In this document: positions 1 to 8,850 of the stretch, in pieces
How positions within the stretch are numbered: position 1 is the stretch's first letter
Layout of the letters: each line of letters opens with the position of its first letter
NCBI GenBank assembly: GCA_001664005.1
Contig: CP016093.1
Location: 1,123,001-1,187,000, forward strand
Direction: 5' to 3'
From: Rhizobiales bacterium NRL2
Lineage (GTDB): Bacteria > Pseudomonadota > Alphaproteobacteria > Minwuiales > Minwuiaceae
DNA: 64,000 bases
Position numbers and translations under genes: made by a program
Notes under the pieces: generated by a model
Databases searched by the model: none
Told to the model about the DNA's origin: nothing
What the model saw: only the letters and a program-made list of their open reading frames with translations

Positions 1-133
1 CGTTCCAGGCCTTCTCCACCTCCAGCAGCAGCGGCATCAGGGTCTCGGCGGCGTAGCGTCCGCCGTACGCCCCGAAATGGCCGCGCTGGTCGGGGCCGTT
101 CCGGAAGGAGTTGGGGTTGTTCTGCACGTTCAT
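1..133 (-). CDS. trpB: Tryptophan synthase beta chain, N-terminal part (runs off window)
   Basis: Only the first 44 codons are in the window. The reading begins [20 protein letters not shown] and continues with [20 protein letters not shown], the characteristic TrpB N-terminus. TrpB is the PLP enzyme that condenses indole with serine in the last step of tryptophan synthesis. It starts 13 bp after trpF on the same strand, so pyrF-trpF-trpB reads as one transcription unit. The catalytic domain lies outside the window and cannot be checked. Confidence 0.93.
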   Translation of the reverse strand, partial: MNVQNNPNSFRNGPDQRGHFGAYGGRYAAETLMPLLLEVEKAWN

Positions 134-146
134 GCTCGGTCCTCTT

Positions 147-791
147 TCAGAGGGATTTGACGGCGTCGAGGAACTTCGCGATCCGCGCGGGATCCTTCGT
201 CCCGGGGGCGCTCTCGACGCCGGAGGAGACATCGACCCAGGCCGCGCCGCTGATGCGGACCGCCTCGGCCACGTTCTCCGCGTCCAGTCCGCCCGAAAGC
301 ATCCACGGGCGGTTCCACTTGCGTCCGGCCAACAGGCGCCAGTCGAACGCGACGCCGTTGCCGCCCGGCAGGCCATGACCCTGGCCCTTCTGCGGCTTGG
401 CGTCGAACAACAGCCAGTCGGCGGCGCCGTCATAGGCGTCGACGGCGCCGAAATCCTCCGGTCCACGGATCCTGATGGCCTTCATCACCGGCAGGCCGGT
501 GCGGGAGCCGATGGCGGCCGCGCGCTCGGGCGATTCCGAGCCATGGAGCTGGATCATGTTCAGCGCCGCATCCGTCAGCACCGCGTCGAGCCAGCCATCG
601 TCCGGGTCGACGAACAGGCCGACCCGGGTCGCCCGGCCGGCCTGGCGGCCGAGGCCACCGGCGGTTTCCGGTGAGATGCTCCGCGGCGACGGCGGATAGA
701 AGACGAAGCCGATGGCGTCGGCGCCGCCGCGCACCGCCGCATCGACCACCTCGGGGGTGTTCAGCCCGCAGATCTTGGCCTGCAGCTTCAT
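147..791 (-). CDS. trpF: Phosphoribosylanthranilate isomerase
   Basis: A 214-residue protein of the usual TrpF length. It opens with KICGLNT, which carries the conserved catalytic cysteine, and ends with the phosphate-binding DVSSGVE motif of the (beta/alpha)8 barrel; IQLHGSE is also conserved. It isomerises phosphoribosylanthranilate to the carboxyphenylamino-deoxyribulose phosphate in tryptophan synthesis, in the cytoplasm. Its ATG overlaps the pyrF stop by four bases (ATGA), which indicates translational coupling. trpB follows 13 bp downstream. Confidence 0.96.
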   Translation of the reverse strand: MKLQAKICGLNTPEVVDAAVRGGADAIGFVFYPPSPRSISPETAGGLGRQAGRATRVGLFVDPDDGWLDAVLTDAALNMIQLHGSESPERAAAIGSRTGLPVMKAIRIRGPEDFGAVDAYDGAADWLLFDAKPQKGQGHGLPGGNGVAFDWRLLAGRKWNRPWMLSGGLDAENVAEAVRISGAAWVDVSSGVESAPGTKDPARIAKFLDAVKSL

Positions 792-1507
792 GCTGTGCCT
801 GCCTCCGCCGCCACCCGCCGCGCGGCGGCGCGGCGGTCTTCGGCGGCGGTGATCGAACGGCCGACCACGATATAGGTCGCGCCGGCGGCCATGGCGTCGC
901 GCGGCGTCATGATCCGCTTCTGGTCGCCGCGCGCGTCGCCGGCCATGCGGATGCCCGGCACGACAAGCATCGGGTCCGGTCCGAGCGCTTCGCGCAGGGG
1001 AGCGATTTCCTTCGGACTGCAGACCAGGCCGTCCGCCCCCGCCTCGATGGCCAGCCGGCCCAGACGGACGACCTGATCGGTCGCGCCGCCGGCGACGCCC
1101 ATCGCTTCCAGGTCCGCATCATCGAGGCTGGTCAGGACAGTTACTGCGACGATGGCCGGACGCGCTGCGCCGAAGGCTTCGGCGGCCTCCCGCGCGGCGC
1201 GGATCATCGCCGCCCCGCCCTGGGCGTGGACGGTCAGCAGGTCGGGCCGGCAGGCGCTTGCGGCAGAGGTCACCGCCCCGGCGACCGTGTTCGGGATGTC
1301 GTGCAGCTTCAGGTCCAGGAACAGCCGCCGCCCGGCGGGCGCGGTCTCGCGCACGCGCTGCGGGCCGTGTGCCGCGAAGAACTCCAGCCCGAGCTTGAAG
1401 CCGCCGACCTCGTCCTGAAGTTCGGCGACGATGCCGCGCGCCTGCCCGACGTCGTCGGTGTCGACGGCCAGCAGGACCGGATTCTCGGATGGGCTTCCAT
1501 CAGACAT
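788..1507 (-). CDS. pyrF: Orotidine 5'-phosphate decarboxylase
   Basis: A 239-residue class I OMP decarboxylase, which converts OMP to UMP in pyrimidine synthesis. The catalytic DLKLHDIPNTV segment (Lys and Asp charge network) is intact. The C-terminal PGIRM and YIVVGRSIT phosphate-binding elements are also present. The open frame extends further upstream, but the ATG at 1507 (MSDGSPSENP) gives the family length; the upstream extension has no homology and runs under the divergent PAS gene. It is first in a pyrF-trpF-trpB transcription unit. Confidence 0.95.
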   Translation of the reverse strand: MSDGSPSENPVLLAVDTDDVGQARGIVAELQDEVGGFKLGLEFFAAHGPQRVRETAPAGRRLFLDLKLHDIPNTVAGAVTSAASACRPDLLTVHAQGGAAMIRAAREAAEAFGAARPAIVAVTVLTSLDDADLEAMGVAGGATDQVVRLGRLAIEAGADGLVCSPKEIAPLREALGPDPMLVVPGIRMAGDARGDQKRIMTPRDAMAAGATYIVVGRSITAAEDRRAAARRVAAEAGTA

Positions 1508-1591
1508 GCGCGCGGTATAGCAGTTGGGATCGCCGCGTTGTAGATGCCTTGATGCGTCGCATTCGTTGCCAGAGAGGTTGGCGATCCACCC

Positions 1592-2134
1592 ATGTCCATC
1601 GTGCAGGCCCATATATCCATCGACGATGTCGCGGAGGCAGGATTCCGGGAGCACCTGCGGCGCTGGTTCGATCAGCGCGACGCCGCCGGGGGACTGCCGG
1701 ACCGCAGCCTGATCGATCCGTTCATGGTGCCCGCGCTGGCCGAGTCGGTCATCCTGTTCGAGGTCGGCGAGGATCTGTCGCCGACCTATCGGCTGACGGG
1801 CGAGGCCATGCGCCGCGCGGTCGGCCGGCCCACCGTCGGTCTCACGCCCTATGACCTGATGGGACGCACGCCCTATGCCGAGCTGATCGTCGAGCAATTG
1901 CGGGACTGCGCGCGGGCCGTGGAGCCGATCTACTCCAGTCACGATTTCGTGGTTGCCCAGGACGAGATCGCGCGTGAATCGCGCCGGATTGCGATGCCCT
2001 ATGGCCAGGACGGAAAAGTGAACCGGCTGCTGTGCTTCCAGGTCGTCTCCGAGAAGCTGGAACTGAAGGAAGGCGCCGCCTACCGCATCGACGACTGGTC
2101 GCTCAACCAGCTTGCCTTCGTCGATCCGGTCTGA
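1592..2134 (+). CDS. PAS_5-like small regulatory protein
   Basis: A 180-residue cytoplasmic protein without membrane segments. Residues 25-150 resemble the alphaproteobacterial PAS_5 domain: an LPDRSLIDPFMVPAL lead-in, an LSPTYRLTGEAMRRAVGRPTVG core, and a PYAELIVEQLR helix. No kinase, cyclase or DNA-binding domain is attached, so it is probably a stand-alone sensor or adaptor; its ligand is unknown. It diverges from pyrF across an 84-bp gap. A second protein of the same type lies at 3355-3921. Confidence 0.72.
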   Translation: MSIVQAHISIDDVAEAGFREHLRRWFDQRDAAGGLPDRSLIDPFMVPALAESVILFEVGEDLSPTYRLTGEAMRRAVGRPTVGLTPYDLMGRTPYAELIVEQLRDCARAVEPIYSSHDFVVAQDEIARESRRIAMPYGQDGKVNRLLCFQVVSEKLELKEGAAYRIDDWSLNQLAFVDPV

Positions 2135-2235
2135 TCGCCGCCTCCGGCCTTCAATCAGGCGCCCGCCGGCCCTACATCCATCCGATCGGCGGACCACGCC
2201 CCGCGCCGTCCGCCACCACGCGGCAGGAGGATTTC

Positions 2236-3348
2236 ATGCGAGCGAGCCTGTTTACCGTGGCCCTGGCGCTGATCGCGCTGCCGGCCTTCGCGGCGGATGT
2301 TCATGACACCTCGGCCGGCAAGGTCAGCGTCGAACGGGTCGTCGGCGATCTCAGCCGGCCCTGGGCCGTGGACTTCCTTCCCGGGGACGGCATGCTGATC
2401 ACCGAACGGGACACCGGGGTGCTCTGGCGCGTCGCCCGCAATGGGAACGGCCGCAACGAAGTCGCGGGGGTGCCGGAGGTTTCGCCCGAAGGGCAGGGCG
2501 GTCTGCTCGATCTCGTGGTTGCGCGTGATTTTGCGGACAGCCGGGAGATATTCCTTTCCTACGCCGAACCGCGTCCCGAAGGCCAGGCGACGGCGCTGGC
2601 GGTGGCGCGGCTGTCGGAAGATGGCGAACGGCTGGAGAATGTCCGGGTGATCTTCCGTCTCGACCGCGCCAGCGGGCGGGGGCAGCATTTCGGCGGCCGC
2701 ATCGTCGAGGCCCCGGACGGCGAGCTGTTCCTCACGATCGGCGATCGCGGCCGCAGCGACGCGGCGCAGGATCTCCAGGCCCACAACGGCAAGGTCATCC
2801 GGATCGGGCGCGACGGCTCCATACCGGCTGACAATCCCTTCGCCGACGGCGGCGGCCTGCCCGAAATCTGGTCCCTGGGCCACCGCAATCCGCAGGGCGC
2901 GGCCCTGGACGCCGAGGGCCGCCTCTGGACCAACGAACACGGCGCCAGGGGCGGCGACGAGATCAACCGGCCACAGAAGGGCCTCAACTACGGCTGGCCC
3001 CGCATCTCTTATGGCACCCACTATTCGGGCGCCAAGATCGGCGTCGGCACCCACGCGCAGGGCCTGGAACAGCCCGTCTACTACTGGGATCCGTCGATCG
3101 CGCCGTCGGGCATGACCATTTATTCCGGCCGGCTGTGGCCCGAATGGGAGGGCGACATCTTCGTCGGCTCCCTGAAGTTCGATTTCATCAGCCGCCTGGA
3201 GCGCGACGGCGACGAGATCACGGGAGAGGAGCGGCTGTTCGAGGGCGACTACGAACGCATCCGCGACATCGCCGAGGGGCCCGACGGCGCGCTCTGGTTC
3301 CTAACGGAAGGCGAGGGCGCTCTTTACCGTATGTCACCCGCCGAGTAG
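2236..3348 (+). CDS. PQQ-dependent aldose sugar dehydrogenase family protein, secreted
   Basis: A 370-residue soluble glucose/sorbosone dehydrogenase-family beta-propeller. It starts at an ATG preceded by GGAGG and opens with a clean signal peptide (LIALPAFA, cleaved near residue 20), so it acts in the periplasm. Family motifs include SRPWAVDFLP, GGRIVEAPDGELFLTIGDRG, SLGHRNPQGAALD, NEHGARGGDEINRP and a C-terminal EGPDGALWFLTE. Homologues such as E. coli YliI oxidise aldoses with PQQ. No PQQ-biosynthesis gene is in the window, so cofactor supply is unproven. The longer upstream frame is rejected because it would bury the signal peptide. Confidence 0.88.
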   Translation: MRASLFTVALALIALPAFAADVHDTSAGKVSVERVVGDLSRPWAVDFLPGDGMLITERDTGVLWRVARNGNGRNEVAGVPEVSPEGQGGLLDLVVARDFADSREIFLSYAEPRPEGQATALAVARLSEDGERLENVRVIFRLDRASGRGQHFGGRIVEAPDGELFLTIGDRGRSDAAQDLQAHNGKVIRIGRDGSIPADNPFADGGGLPEIWSLGHRNPQGAALDAEGRLWTNEHGARGGDEINRPQKGLNYGWPRISYGTHYSGAKIGVGTHAQGLEQPVYYWDPSIAPSGMTIYSGRLWPEWEGDIFVGSLKFDFISRLERDGDEITGEERLFEGDYERIRDIAEGPDGALWFLTEGEGALYRMSPAE

Positions 3349-3354
3349 GGGCGC

Positions 3355-3921
3355 TCAGCCGGCGTCGAACACCGGACGCCAGTCGCCCGCGACATTGCCG
3401 GCCAGAACGCGCTGGACCGACCCGTCGTCGCCGGCGAGCGGCAGTAGCAGCCGGTCCCAGGTCCGCACCGATACGTGGGCCGCAGGATTGTGGCGCGTGT
3501 AGACCGCCTCCCGGCGGATCATCGCCGCGCGGTACATGCACAGGAAAAAGACCGAGACATAGTTGCTCGAGCCGATCTCGGACGTCTTCTTGCCGGTCAT
3601 GTCGAATCCGGAATGCTGGGCGATCCTGCTGCCATAGACGCGGTAGCGGAAATCCGCGCCGCCATCCAGCACGTCGAGCAGCATGATGTAGCCGAGCGCC
3701 GGCTTCATCGCCAGCGGATCGACCGCGCGCGCCTGCGGCAGGCCGCCGGTCTTCGGCAGGTCCCGCCAGTAGTCGTTGAGAAACCTGAGTGGCGCGGCCG
3801 GCAGTTCGTTGGTCGCCGGCGACCATGTGATCAACGGCGGCTCCAGTCCTTCGTCTGCGAACAGCCGGTTCAGGCCAAGCTGGTCGCCTCCGGCGACCGC
3901 TGTCGCGAGAGCATCCTCGAA
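3355..3921 (-). CDS. PAS_5-like protein, second copy
   Basis: From the ATG at 3921 (MFEDALATAVAGG; GGAAG eight bases upstream) the protein has 188 residues, close to the 180 of the other PAS_5-type protein in this region. It keeps the family pattern: ITWSPATNELPAAPL, LNDYWRDLP, a PALGYIMLLDVL(D) strand, FRYRVYGSRIAQHSGFDMTGKKTSEI, then a C-terminal RVLAGN strand. A longer form from 4044 is possible, but its first 41 residues do not look like the family. It is convergent with the sugar dehydrogenase, six bases apart. The ligand and partner are unknown. Confidence 0.7.
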   Translation of the reverse strand, partial: FEDALATAVAGGDQLGLNRLFADEGLEPPLITWSPATNELPAAPLRFLNDYWRDLPKTGGLPQARAVDPLAMKPALGYIMLLDVLDGGADFRYRVYGSRIAQHSGFDMTGKKTSEIGSSNYVSVFFLCMYRAAMIRREAVYTRHNPAAHVSVRTWDRLLLPLAGDDGSVQRVLAGNVAGDWRPVFDAG

Positions 3922-4015
3922 CATCGCGGGCTTCCACGGCGAACACGGTTCCGCGCCGATGATAGCAAGCCCGCCTGCATCCGGCCCAATGAAATCCACG
4001 GCGAGGGCTTCTGGG

Positions 4016-4160
4016 CGCCAGGTGGACTTGCCGGCCAGCGACAAACACAGCCGCGACCCTGGGCGCGGCGTCCGGAAATGTCTCGACCGCGATCACATCG
4101 GCACGGAGCCCCGGCCGGAGTTCGCCTCGGTCGACCAGGCCCGCCGCCTCGGCGGCGCTG
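4016..4160 (-). pseudogene. Remnant of a PhnM-like amidohydrolase C-terminus
   Basis: One minus-strand frame reads SAAEAAGLVDRGELRPGLRAD and then VIAVETFPDAAPRVAAVFVAG. This matches the closing segment of PhnM-type amidohydrolases (AAGL-DRG-I-PG-RADLV...VxAVxxxGR). No upstream metal-binding barrel is present; the same strand is occupied by the start region of the CmcJ-like gene. The fragment is therefore a leftover of a lost gene, probably from phosphonate metabolism. The match is by eye over about 48 residues. Confidence 0.45.
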
Positions 4161-4285
4161 CATCGCCGGCACGTCCTACGCACTAGCAAAGCTAGGCCGG
4201 CGGGCGAGAACTCCTCGCTGGAAAAGCCGGACCCGCCGGACAATCTTGTCCGTCAGCGAACAAACGCCCCGGAGGAACGAGCAAC

Positions 4286-5131
4286 ATGCCGGATACCGCG
4301 CTGAAGCAGGACGCCGCCAGCCGCGACATCGTCGAGGCGGACATCGTCTACACCCCGATCGACGGCAGGCGCCACAAGGTCTTCATCCCGCCCATGGGCG
4401 GCGGCGTATCGAAGCGGACCCATCCGGACCAGCCGGTGCGCGTCGCCATCCGCAACGGCCGGCATGCGGCCGGCGGCTTCGATCTGGATCGGGACGGCTT
4501 CGCGCTGCGCGAGGCGCCGAGCGCGGTGCGGAACTTCTATGACGAGGCCGAGGTGGAGGACGTCTACTACCGGGAACTCGAGGCATTGCTGAAGCGGGAG
4601 ACGGGCGCCCGCCGGGTGCTGATCTTCGATCACACCATCCGCATCGACGACGGTGCGCGCAGCCGGGAGCTGGGCAAGCGCGAGCCCGTGCGCCGCGCCC
4701 ATGTGGACTACACGGAGAAATCCGGACCCGAGCGCGTGCGTCAGCTTGCCGGCGCCGAGGCGGACGATCTGCTGTCGCGCCGCTTTGCCGAAGTGAACGT
4801 CTGGCGTCCGATCACGGGCCCGGTCAACCGCGCGCCGCTGGCCGTGGCCGAAGCCGGCAGCCTCGCGCCCGATGATCTTATCCCGACTGACCTCGTCTAT
4901 GACGACCGGGTGGGCGAGATCTACGAGACCGCGCACAATCCCACCCATCGCTGGGTCTGGTTCCCGGACATGAGCGTCGACGAGGTGCTGTTCCTGAAGA
5001 GCTACGACTCGGCCACCGACGGGCGCTCGCGGTTCACGCCGCACACCGCTTTCGACGATCCGGCAACGCCAGCCGGCGCCCCGGCGCGGGAAAGCATCGA
5101 GGTCCGGGCCTTCCTGTTCTTCGCCGACTGA
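4286..5131 (+). CDS. CmcJ/NvfI (GA4 desaturase) family oxidoreductase-like protein
   Basis: A 281-residue soluble protein. It has the layout of the CmcJ/AsaB/GA4-desaturase family: YTPIDGRRHKVFIPPMGG near the N-terminus, VLIFDHTIR, AHVDYTEKSGPERVR (HxD), FAEVNVWRPITGPVNRAPLAVAE, then YETAHNPTHRWVWFPDMSVDEV and a C-terminal RFTPHTAFDDP with ESIEVRAFLFF. The HxD and late His are arranged like an Fe/2-oxoglutarate site, and an Arg sits where 2-oxoglutarate would bind. Substrates of bacterial members are mostly unknown. It stands alone, with no biosynthetic cluster around it. Confidence 0.75.
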   Translation: MPDTALKQDAASRDIVEADIVYTPIDGRRHKVFIPPMGGGVSKRTHPDQPVRVAIRNGRHAAGGFDLDRDGFALREAPSAVRNFYDEAEVEDVYYRELEALLKRETGARRVLIFDHTIRIDDGARSRELGKREPVRRAHVDYTEKSGPERVRQLAGAEADDLLSRRFAEVNVWRPITGPVNRAPLAVAEAGSLAPDDLIPTDLVYDDRVGEIYETAHNPTHRWVWFPDMSVDEVLFLKSYDSATDGRSRFTPHTAFDDPATPAGAPARESIEVRAFLFFAD

Positions 5132-5225
5132 CACGCCAGAGCTCCGGCCCACAGGGCCGTCGTTAACCGGGCGTTATGAAAGTCGTGGTCTGCTGCCGGT
5201 TCGACCCCGTGCGGGAGACCACTTC

Positions 5226-5705
5226 ATGACCGACCAAGTTCCGGCGCTCTGGCGACATGTGCTCAACGCGACGATCGGCGTGACCGCGCTGTTCGCGGCC
5301 GGTCTGGTTCTGCTGCCCTCGACGATGCAGCTTCTGTTCCTGCCCATGTTCTACGGGGTCATGGTCCCGCCGCCCGAACTCGGTCCCGAGGCGATGCGCT
5401 ATGCCCACTTCGCCTTCGCGATGACCGGCTGCATCATGCTGGCCTGGCTGATGGCGCTGGCCATGGTCGTCAACGGCCCGTTCCGGCGCGGCGAGCCCTG
5501 GGCCTTTGTCCTGGTCGCCGGCACCATCGCGCTCTGGTACGTCATCGACAACATCTGCTCGTGGTTCATGGGCTACGAGGCCAATGTCGCCTTCAATACG
5601 GCAGCGGTATTTCCCGCGGCCCTGGCGTTGGCCCGCACCTGGCGCTGCTTCTTCCCGCGCCGCGCCGCCGCACCGGCAGCCGCCGCCCTCCGCGAGAGCG
5701 CCTGA
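5226..5705 (+). CDS. Conserved-looking four-helix membrane protein, unknown function
   Basis: A 159-residue protein with four hydrophobic segments (about residues 13-35, 60-80, 93-110 and 122-138). The C-terminus is basic and alanine-rich (RRAAAPAAAALRESA). An upstream GGGAGACC could serve as a ribosome site. No catalytic motif is visible. It lies between the CmcJ-like gene and the acyl-CoA ligase on the same strand, without close coupling to either. I do not recognise the family. Confidence 0.6.
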   Translation: MTDQVPALWRHVLNATIGVTALFAAGLVLLPSTMQLLFLPMFYGVMVPPPELGPEAMRYAHFAFAMTGCIMLAWLMALAMVVNGPFRRGEPWAFVLVAGTIALWYVIDNICSWFMGYEANVAFNTAAVFPAALALARTWRCFFPRRAAAPAAAALRESA

Positions 5706-5870
5706 CCCCCTCGCCATCTCCCCCGCCGACCCGCCGCGCCGTTCCCGCCGGCGTGTTGCGCCGCCTTTGCGTGTTGCGACGTTCTGGCGCACACTGTATG
5801 GAGTGCGCAATTCACTCGAGCGCCCGCCGTCCAGGGCGCAGGCGGCGGCGACATGATTGGGAGGACCGTT

Positions 5871-7577
5871 TTGGCCGAGCATCCGTGGCTCAAATCATAC
5901 CCGGCGGGCGTTCAGTGGGACGCGCCGATCGAGACCTTTCCGGTCTACCGGATCCTCGACGACGCGGTTAAGGCCTGGCCCGACAGCAACGCCCTCGACT
6001 TCATGGGCAGGAAGACGACCTATGCCGAGCTGTCCGACATGGTCGACCGCGCCGCGAAGGGGTTCCAGGCGCTGGGTGTCGGTCCCGGCGTGCATGTCGG
6101 ACTGTTCCTGCCGAATACCCCGCACTACGTGGTGAGCTTCTACGGCATCCTGAAGGCCGGCGGCACGGTGGTGAACTATTCGCCGCTCGATGCCGCGAAG
6201 GAGCTGGAGCACAAGATCGAGGACAGCCAGACCGACATCATGGTCACCCTCGATCTGGTCGCGCTCTACCCGCAGATGGCCAGGATGCTGGGCAATACCC
6301 GCCTGAAGAAGATCATCACCGGCAGCCTGACCGACGTGCTGCCCTGGCCGAAGAACTGGCTGTTTCCGCTCGCCAAGGGCAAGGAGATCGCCAAGGTGCC
6401 GTCCGACGAGCGGCATCTGACGTTCAGGAAGCTGATCGCCAATGACGGCCGCTTCGCCCCTCATCAGGTGGCGAACCTGGACGAGACAGTGGCGGTGCTG
6501 CAGTACACCGGCGGCACCACCGGCCTGCCCAAGGGGGCAATGCTGACCCACGCCAACCTGACCGCGGCCACCAGCATGTACGTGACCAACAATTCGGCGG
6601 GCGAGCGCGCGCTGGAGGAGGGCCGGGAGCGCATCCTGGCCGTGCTGCCGCTGTTCCACATCTACGCCCTGCAGATCAACATGCTGCTGGCCATGCGCTT
6701 CGGCGCGGAGATCATCCTGCATCCGCGCTTCGAGCTGGAGGCGGTAATGAAGGATCTGGAGGCCAAGAACCCGACCATGTTCGCGGGCGTGCCGACCATG
6801 TTCAACGCCATCGTGAACTATCCCGGCATCGAGAAGATGGACCTCTCCTCGCTGAAATTCTGCGCATCCGGCGGCGCGCCGCTGCCCGTCGAGGTGGCGC
6901 AGAAGTTCGAGAAGCTCACCGGCTGCAAGCTGGCCGAGGGCTGGGGCATGACCGAGACCAGCCCCGCCGGCGTCTCCACGCCGATGGAGGGCAAGGCCAA
7001 GCCCGGCTCCTGCGGCATTCCCATGCCCGGCATCGAGCTCAAGTTCGTCGACGTTGACGACCCGGCGAAGACCCTGCCCATGGGCGAGCGCGGCGAGATC
7101 TGCATCAAGGGCGCCAATGTCATGAAGGGCTACTGGAACAAGCCCGAGGAGAACGCCAAGGCCTTCACCGAGGACGGTTTCTTCCGCACCGGCGACGTGG
7201 GCTACATGGACGAGGACGGCTATCTGTTCATCGTCGACCGCACCAAGGACATGATCCTCTGCGGCGGCTTCAACGTCTATCCGCGCAACATCGAGGAAGC
7301 CATCTACCAGCACCCCTCGGTCGACGAGGTGTCGGTGATCGGCATTCATGACGACTATCGCGGCCAGTCGCCCAAGGCCTTCATCAAGCTGAAGGAAGGC
7401 GCCTCCGGTTTCACGCTGGAGGAGCTCAAGGACTTCCTGAAGGACAAGCTCGGCAAGCACGAGATGATCTCCGACATGGATATCCGCGCCGAACTGCCCA
7501 AGACCCTCGTCGGCAAGCTCTCCAAGAAGGAGCTTTACGAGGAGGAGGAGAAGAAGCGCCAGGCCGCCGCGGCCTGA
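5871..7577 (+). CDS. fadD: Long-chain fatty acid--CoA ligase (AMP-forming)
   Basis: ANL-superfamily ligase of about 570 residues that activates fatty acids to acyl-CoA via acyl-AMP. All core motifs are present: QYTGGTTGLPKGAMLTHANL (P-loop, around residue 215), GWGMTETSP, RTGDVGYMDEDGYL, DRTKDMILCGGFNVYPR, and the catalytic lysine in LPKTLVGKLSKKEL. An ATG lies at 5853, but a GGGAGGA ribosome site at 5859-5865 falls inside that version. It sits five bases before an in-frame TTG at 5871, which I therefore favour (568 residues). Confidence 0.92.
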   Translation: MAEHPWLKSYPAGVQWDAPIETFPVYRILDDAVKAWPDSNALDFMGRKTTYAELSDMVDRAAKGFQALGVGPGVHVGLFLPNTPHYVVSFYGILKAGGTVVNYSPLDAAKELEHKIEDSQTDIMVTLDLVALYPQMARMLGNTRLKKIITGSLTDVLPWPKNWLFPLAKGKEIAKVPSDERHLTFRKLIANDGRFAPHQVANLDETVAVLQYTGGTTGLPKGAMLTHANLTAATSMYVTNNSAGERALEEGRERILAVLPLFHIYALQINMLLAMRFGAEIILHPRFELEAVMKDLEAKNPTMFAGVPTMFNAIVNYPGIEKMDLSSLKFCASGGAPLPVEVAQKFEKLTGCKLAEGWGMTETSPAGVSTPMEGKAKPGSCGIPMPGIELKFVDVDDPAKTLPMGERGEICIKGANVMKGYWNKPEENAKAFTEDGFFRTGDVGYMDEDGYLFIVDRTKDMILCGGFNVYPRNIEEAIYQHPSVDEVSVIGIHDDYRGQSPKAFIKLKEGASGFTLEELKDFLKDKLGKHEMISDMDIRAELPKTLVGKLSKKELYEEEEKKRQAAAA

Positions 7578-7674
7578 CGGTTTCCCGCCGCCCTGCCATG
7601 CTGCCGTCCTCGGTTGAGGGTCGCGGCCATTCGCCTAGAATGGCGTGGTGACCATCACCGAGGGGAGGCGGAGA

Positions 7675-8535
7675 ATGGCGGAACGACAGGACATCTCATT
7701 CCGGGCCAACGGCGTCGATCTGGCCGCCTGGTTCTATCCGGCGGCGGCCGGCGCGCCGGTCGTCGTCATGAGCCACGGGCTCTCGGCGATCCGGCGCATG
7801 AACCTGGACGACGTGGCGCGGGTGTTCCAGCAGGCCGGTCTGGCCGTGCTCTGCTACGACCATCGTTGCTTCGGGGACTCGGGCGGCGAGCCGGCCTGCG
7901 AGGCCGATCCCTGGGCGCAGGTCCGCGACATGCGCGACGCTATCAGTTTCGCCCGGACGCTGGACGGCATCGATCCCGAGCGCCTGGGCATCTGGGGCAC
8001 CAGCTATTCGGGCGGGCACGTGCTGACCGTCGGCGCCCTTGACCGGCGGGTGAAGTGCGTCGTCTCCCAGGTCCCCTTCACCCACGGCGCGCGCACCTTC
8101 GAGGCCTGGGTGCCGGAGAAGGCGCGGGCCCGCACGCTGGAGCGGATGACGAAGGACCGCGAGGCACGCTACGCCGGGAGCGCCCCTGAAACCGTTCCCG
8201 CCGCCATGGAGGGCTCGGAAACCGAGGAATGGGCGAAGGCCTCGGACAAGGAGGGCAGGTATCCCAACAAGCTGACCTTGCGCAGCCTGGAGATGATCCG
8301 GGAATACGAGCCGCACCAGTTCGCCGCCCGTGTCGCACCGACGCCGCTGATGATGATCGTCGCCGACCGCGACACCCAGACGCCGGTCGAGGGGCAGATC
8401 GAGACCTACGAACTGGCCGGCGAGCCGAAGAAGCTCGTCCGGCTCGACTGCCGCCATTACGATCCCTATCTCAGTCATATCGATCAGGCCGCCGGCGCCG
8501 CCCGCGACTGGTTCGTCGAGCATCTCCGGCCTTGA
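7675..8535 (+). CDS. Alpha/beta hydrolase (S9/X-Pro peptidase-like)
   Basis: A 286-residue soluble hydrolase. VVVMSHGLSAIRRMNLD is the oxyanion strand-loop. The nucleophile elbow is GTSYSGG (Ser110, as in CocE-type GxSYxG), the acid is in IVADRDTQTP, and the His is in CRHYDPYL. A large insertion (about residues 125-215) forms the lid. The start is the ATG at 7675, preceded by GGGGAGGCGG. The substrate is unknown. It follows the acyl-CoA ligase by about 100 bp on the same strand. Confidence 0.8.
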   Translation: MAERQDISFRANGVDLAAWFYPAAAGAPVVVMSHGLSAIRRMNLDDVARVFQQAGLAVLCYDHRCFGDSGGEPACEADPWAQVRDMRDAISFARTLDGIDPERLGIWGTSYSGGHVLTVGALDRRVKCVVSQVPFTHGARTFEAWVPEKARARTLERMTKDREARYAGSAPETVPAAMEGSETEEWAKASDKEGRYPNKLTLRSLEMIREYEPHQFAARVAPTPLMMIVADRDTQTPVEGQIETYELAGEPKKLVRLDCRHYDPYLSHIDQAAGAARDWFVEHLRP

Positions 8536-8850
8536 GCCGACGGCGCGCGGGGGATCGATAGGCTGTCAAACGGACCCCCTCCCGACCCGCTGGCGCGGGC
8601 AACCCTACCCCTTCGGGAAGGGGGAGGGACGGGGGTGGGGGATGCATCCACCGATGGCGTCGCAGCCCCTTTCATTGGTGACATAGTCCGCCGCTGGCGG
8701 TGCGCGGGCATCGGGCCGCGGCAGTACGCCGGAGTCCGGCTTCACCCGATCCCCGAGCGAGCGCCCCTGCTGGCCGTCGGGGATGACGTTACTGTCGGTG
8801 ACGCTCGGACGAACGCCTCATGATCCGGTTCCGTCACTTCGCTGATGGGT
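8536..8850 (+). other. Non-coding gap between convergent genes
   Basis: A 315-bp interval between the 3' ends of the convergent hydrolase and penicillin-binding-protein genes. Its first part holds a C/G-rich palindromic unit (listed separately). No credible reading frame, tRNA or promoter was seen in the rest (8650-8850). Confidence 0.6.
8568..8642. repeat. REP-like palindromic intergenic unit
   Basis: The segment runs CCCCCTCCCGACCCGC, then a short CCCGC/GCGGG stem, then a perfect 7-2-7 hairpin (CCCCTTC GG GAAGGGG, 8608-8623), then GGGAGGGACGGGGG. This C-run / hairpin / G-run layout is that of REP-like or small MITE-like repeats scattered between genes in many alphaproteobacteria. Only one copy is seen in this window, so repetitiveness is inferred. 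It may also act as a bidirectional terminator. Confidence 0.45.

Noticed and set aside
5163-5882. Long minus-strand frame opposite the four-helix membrane protein
   Set aside because: It is Arg/Gly/Ala-rich without motifs, as expected for the shadow of a GC-rich gene.
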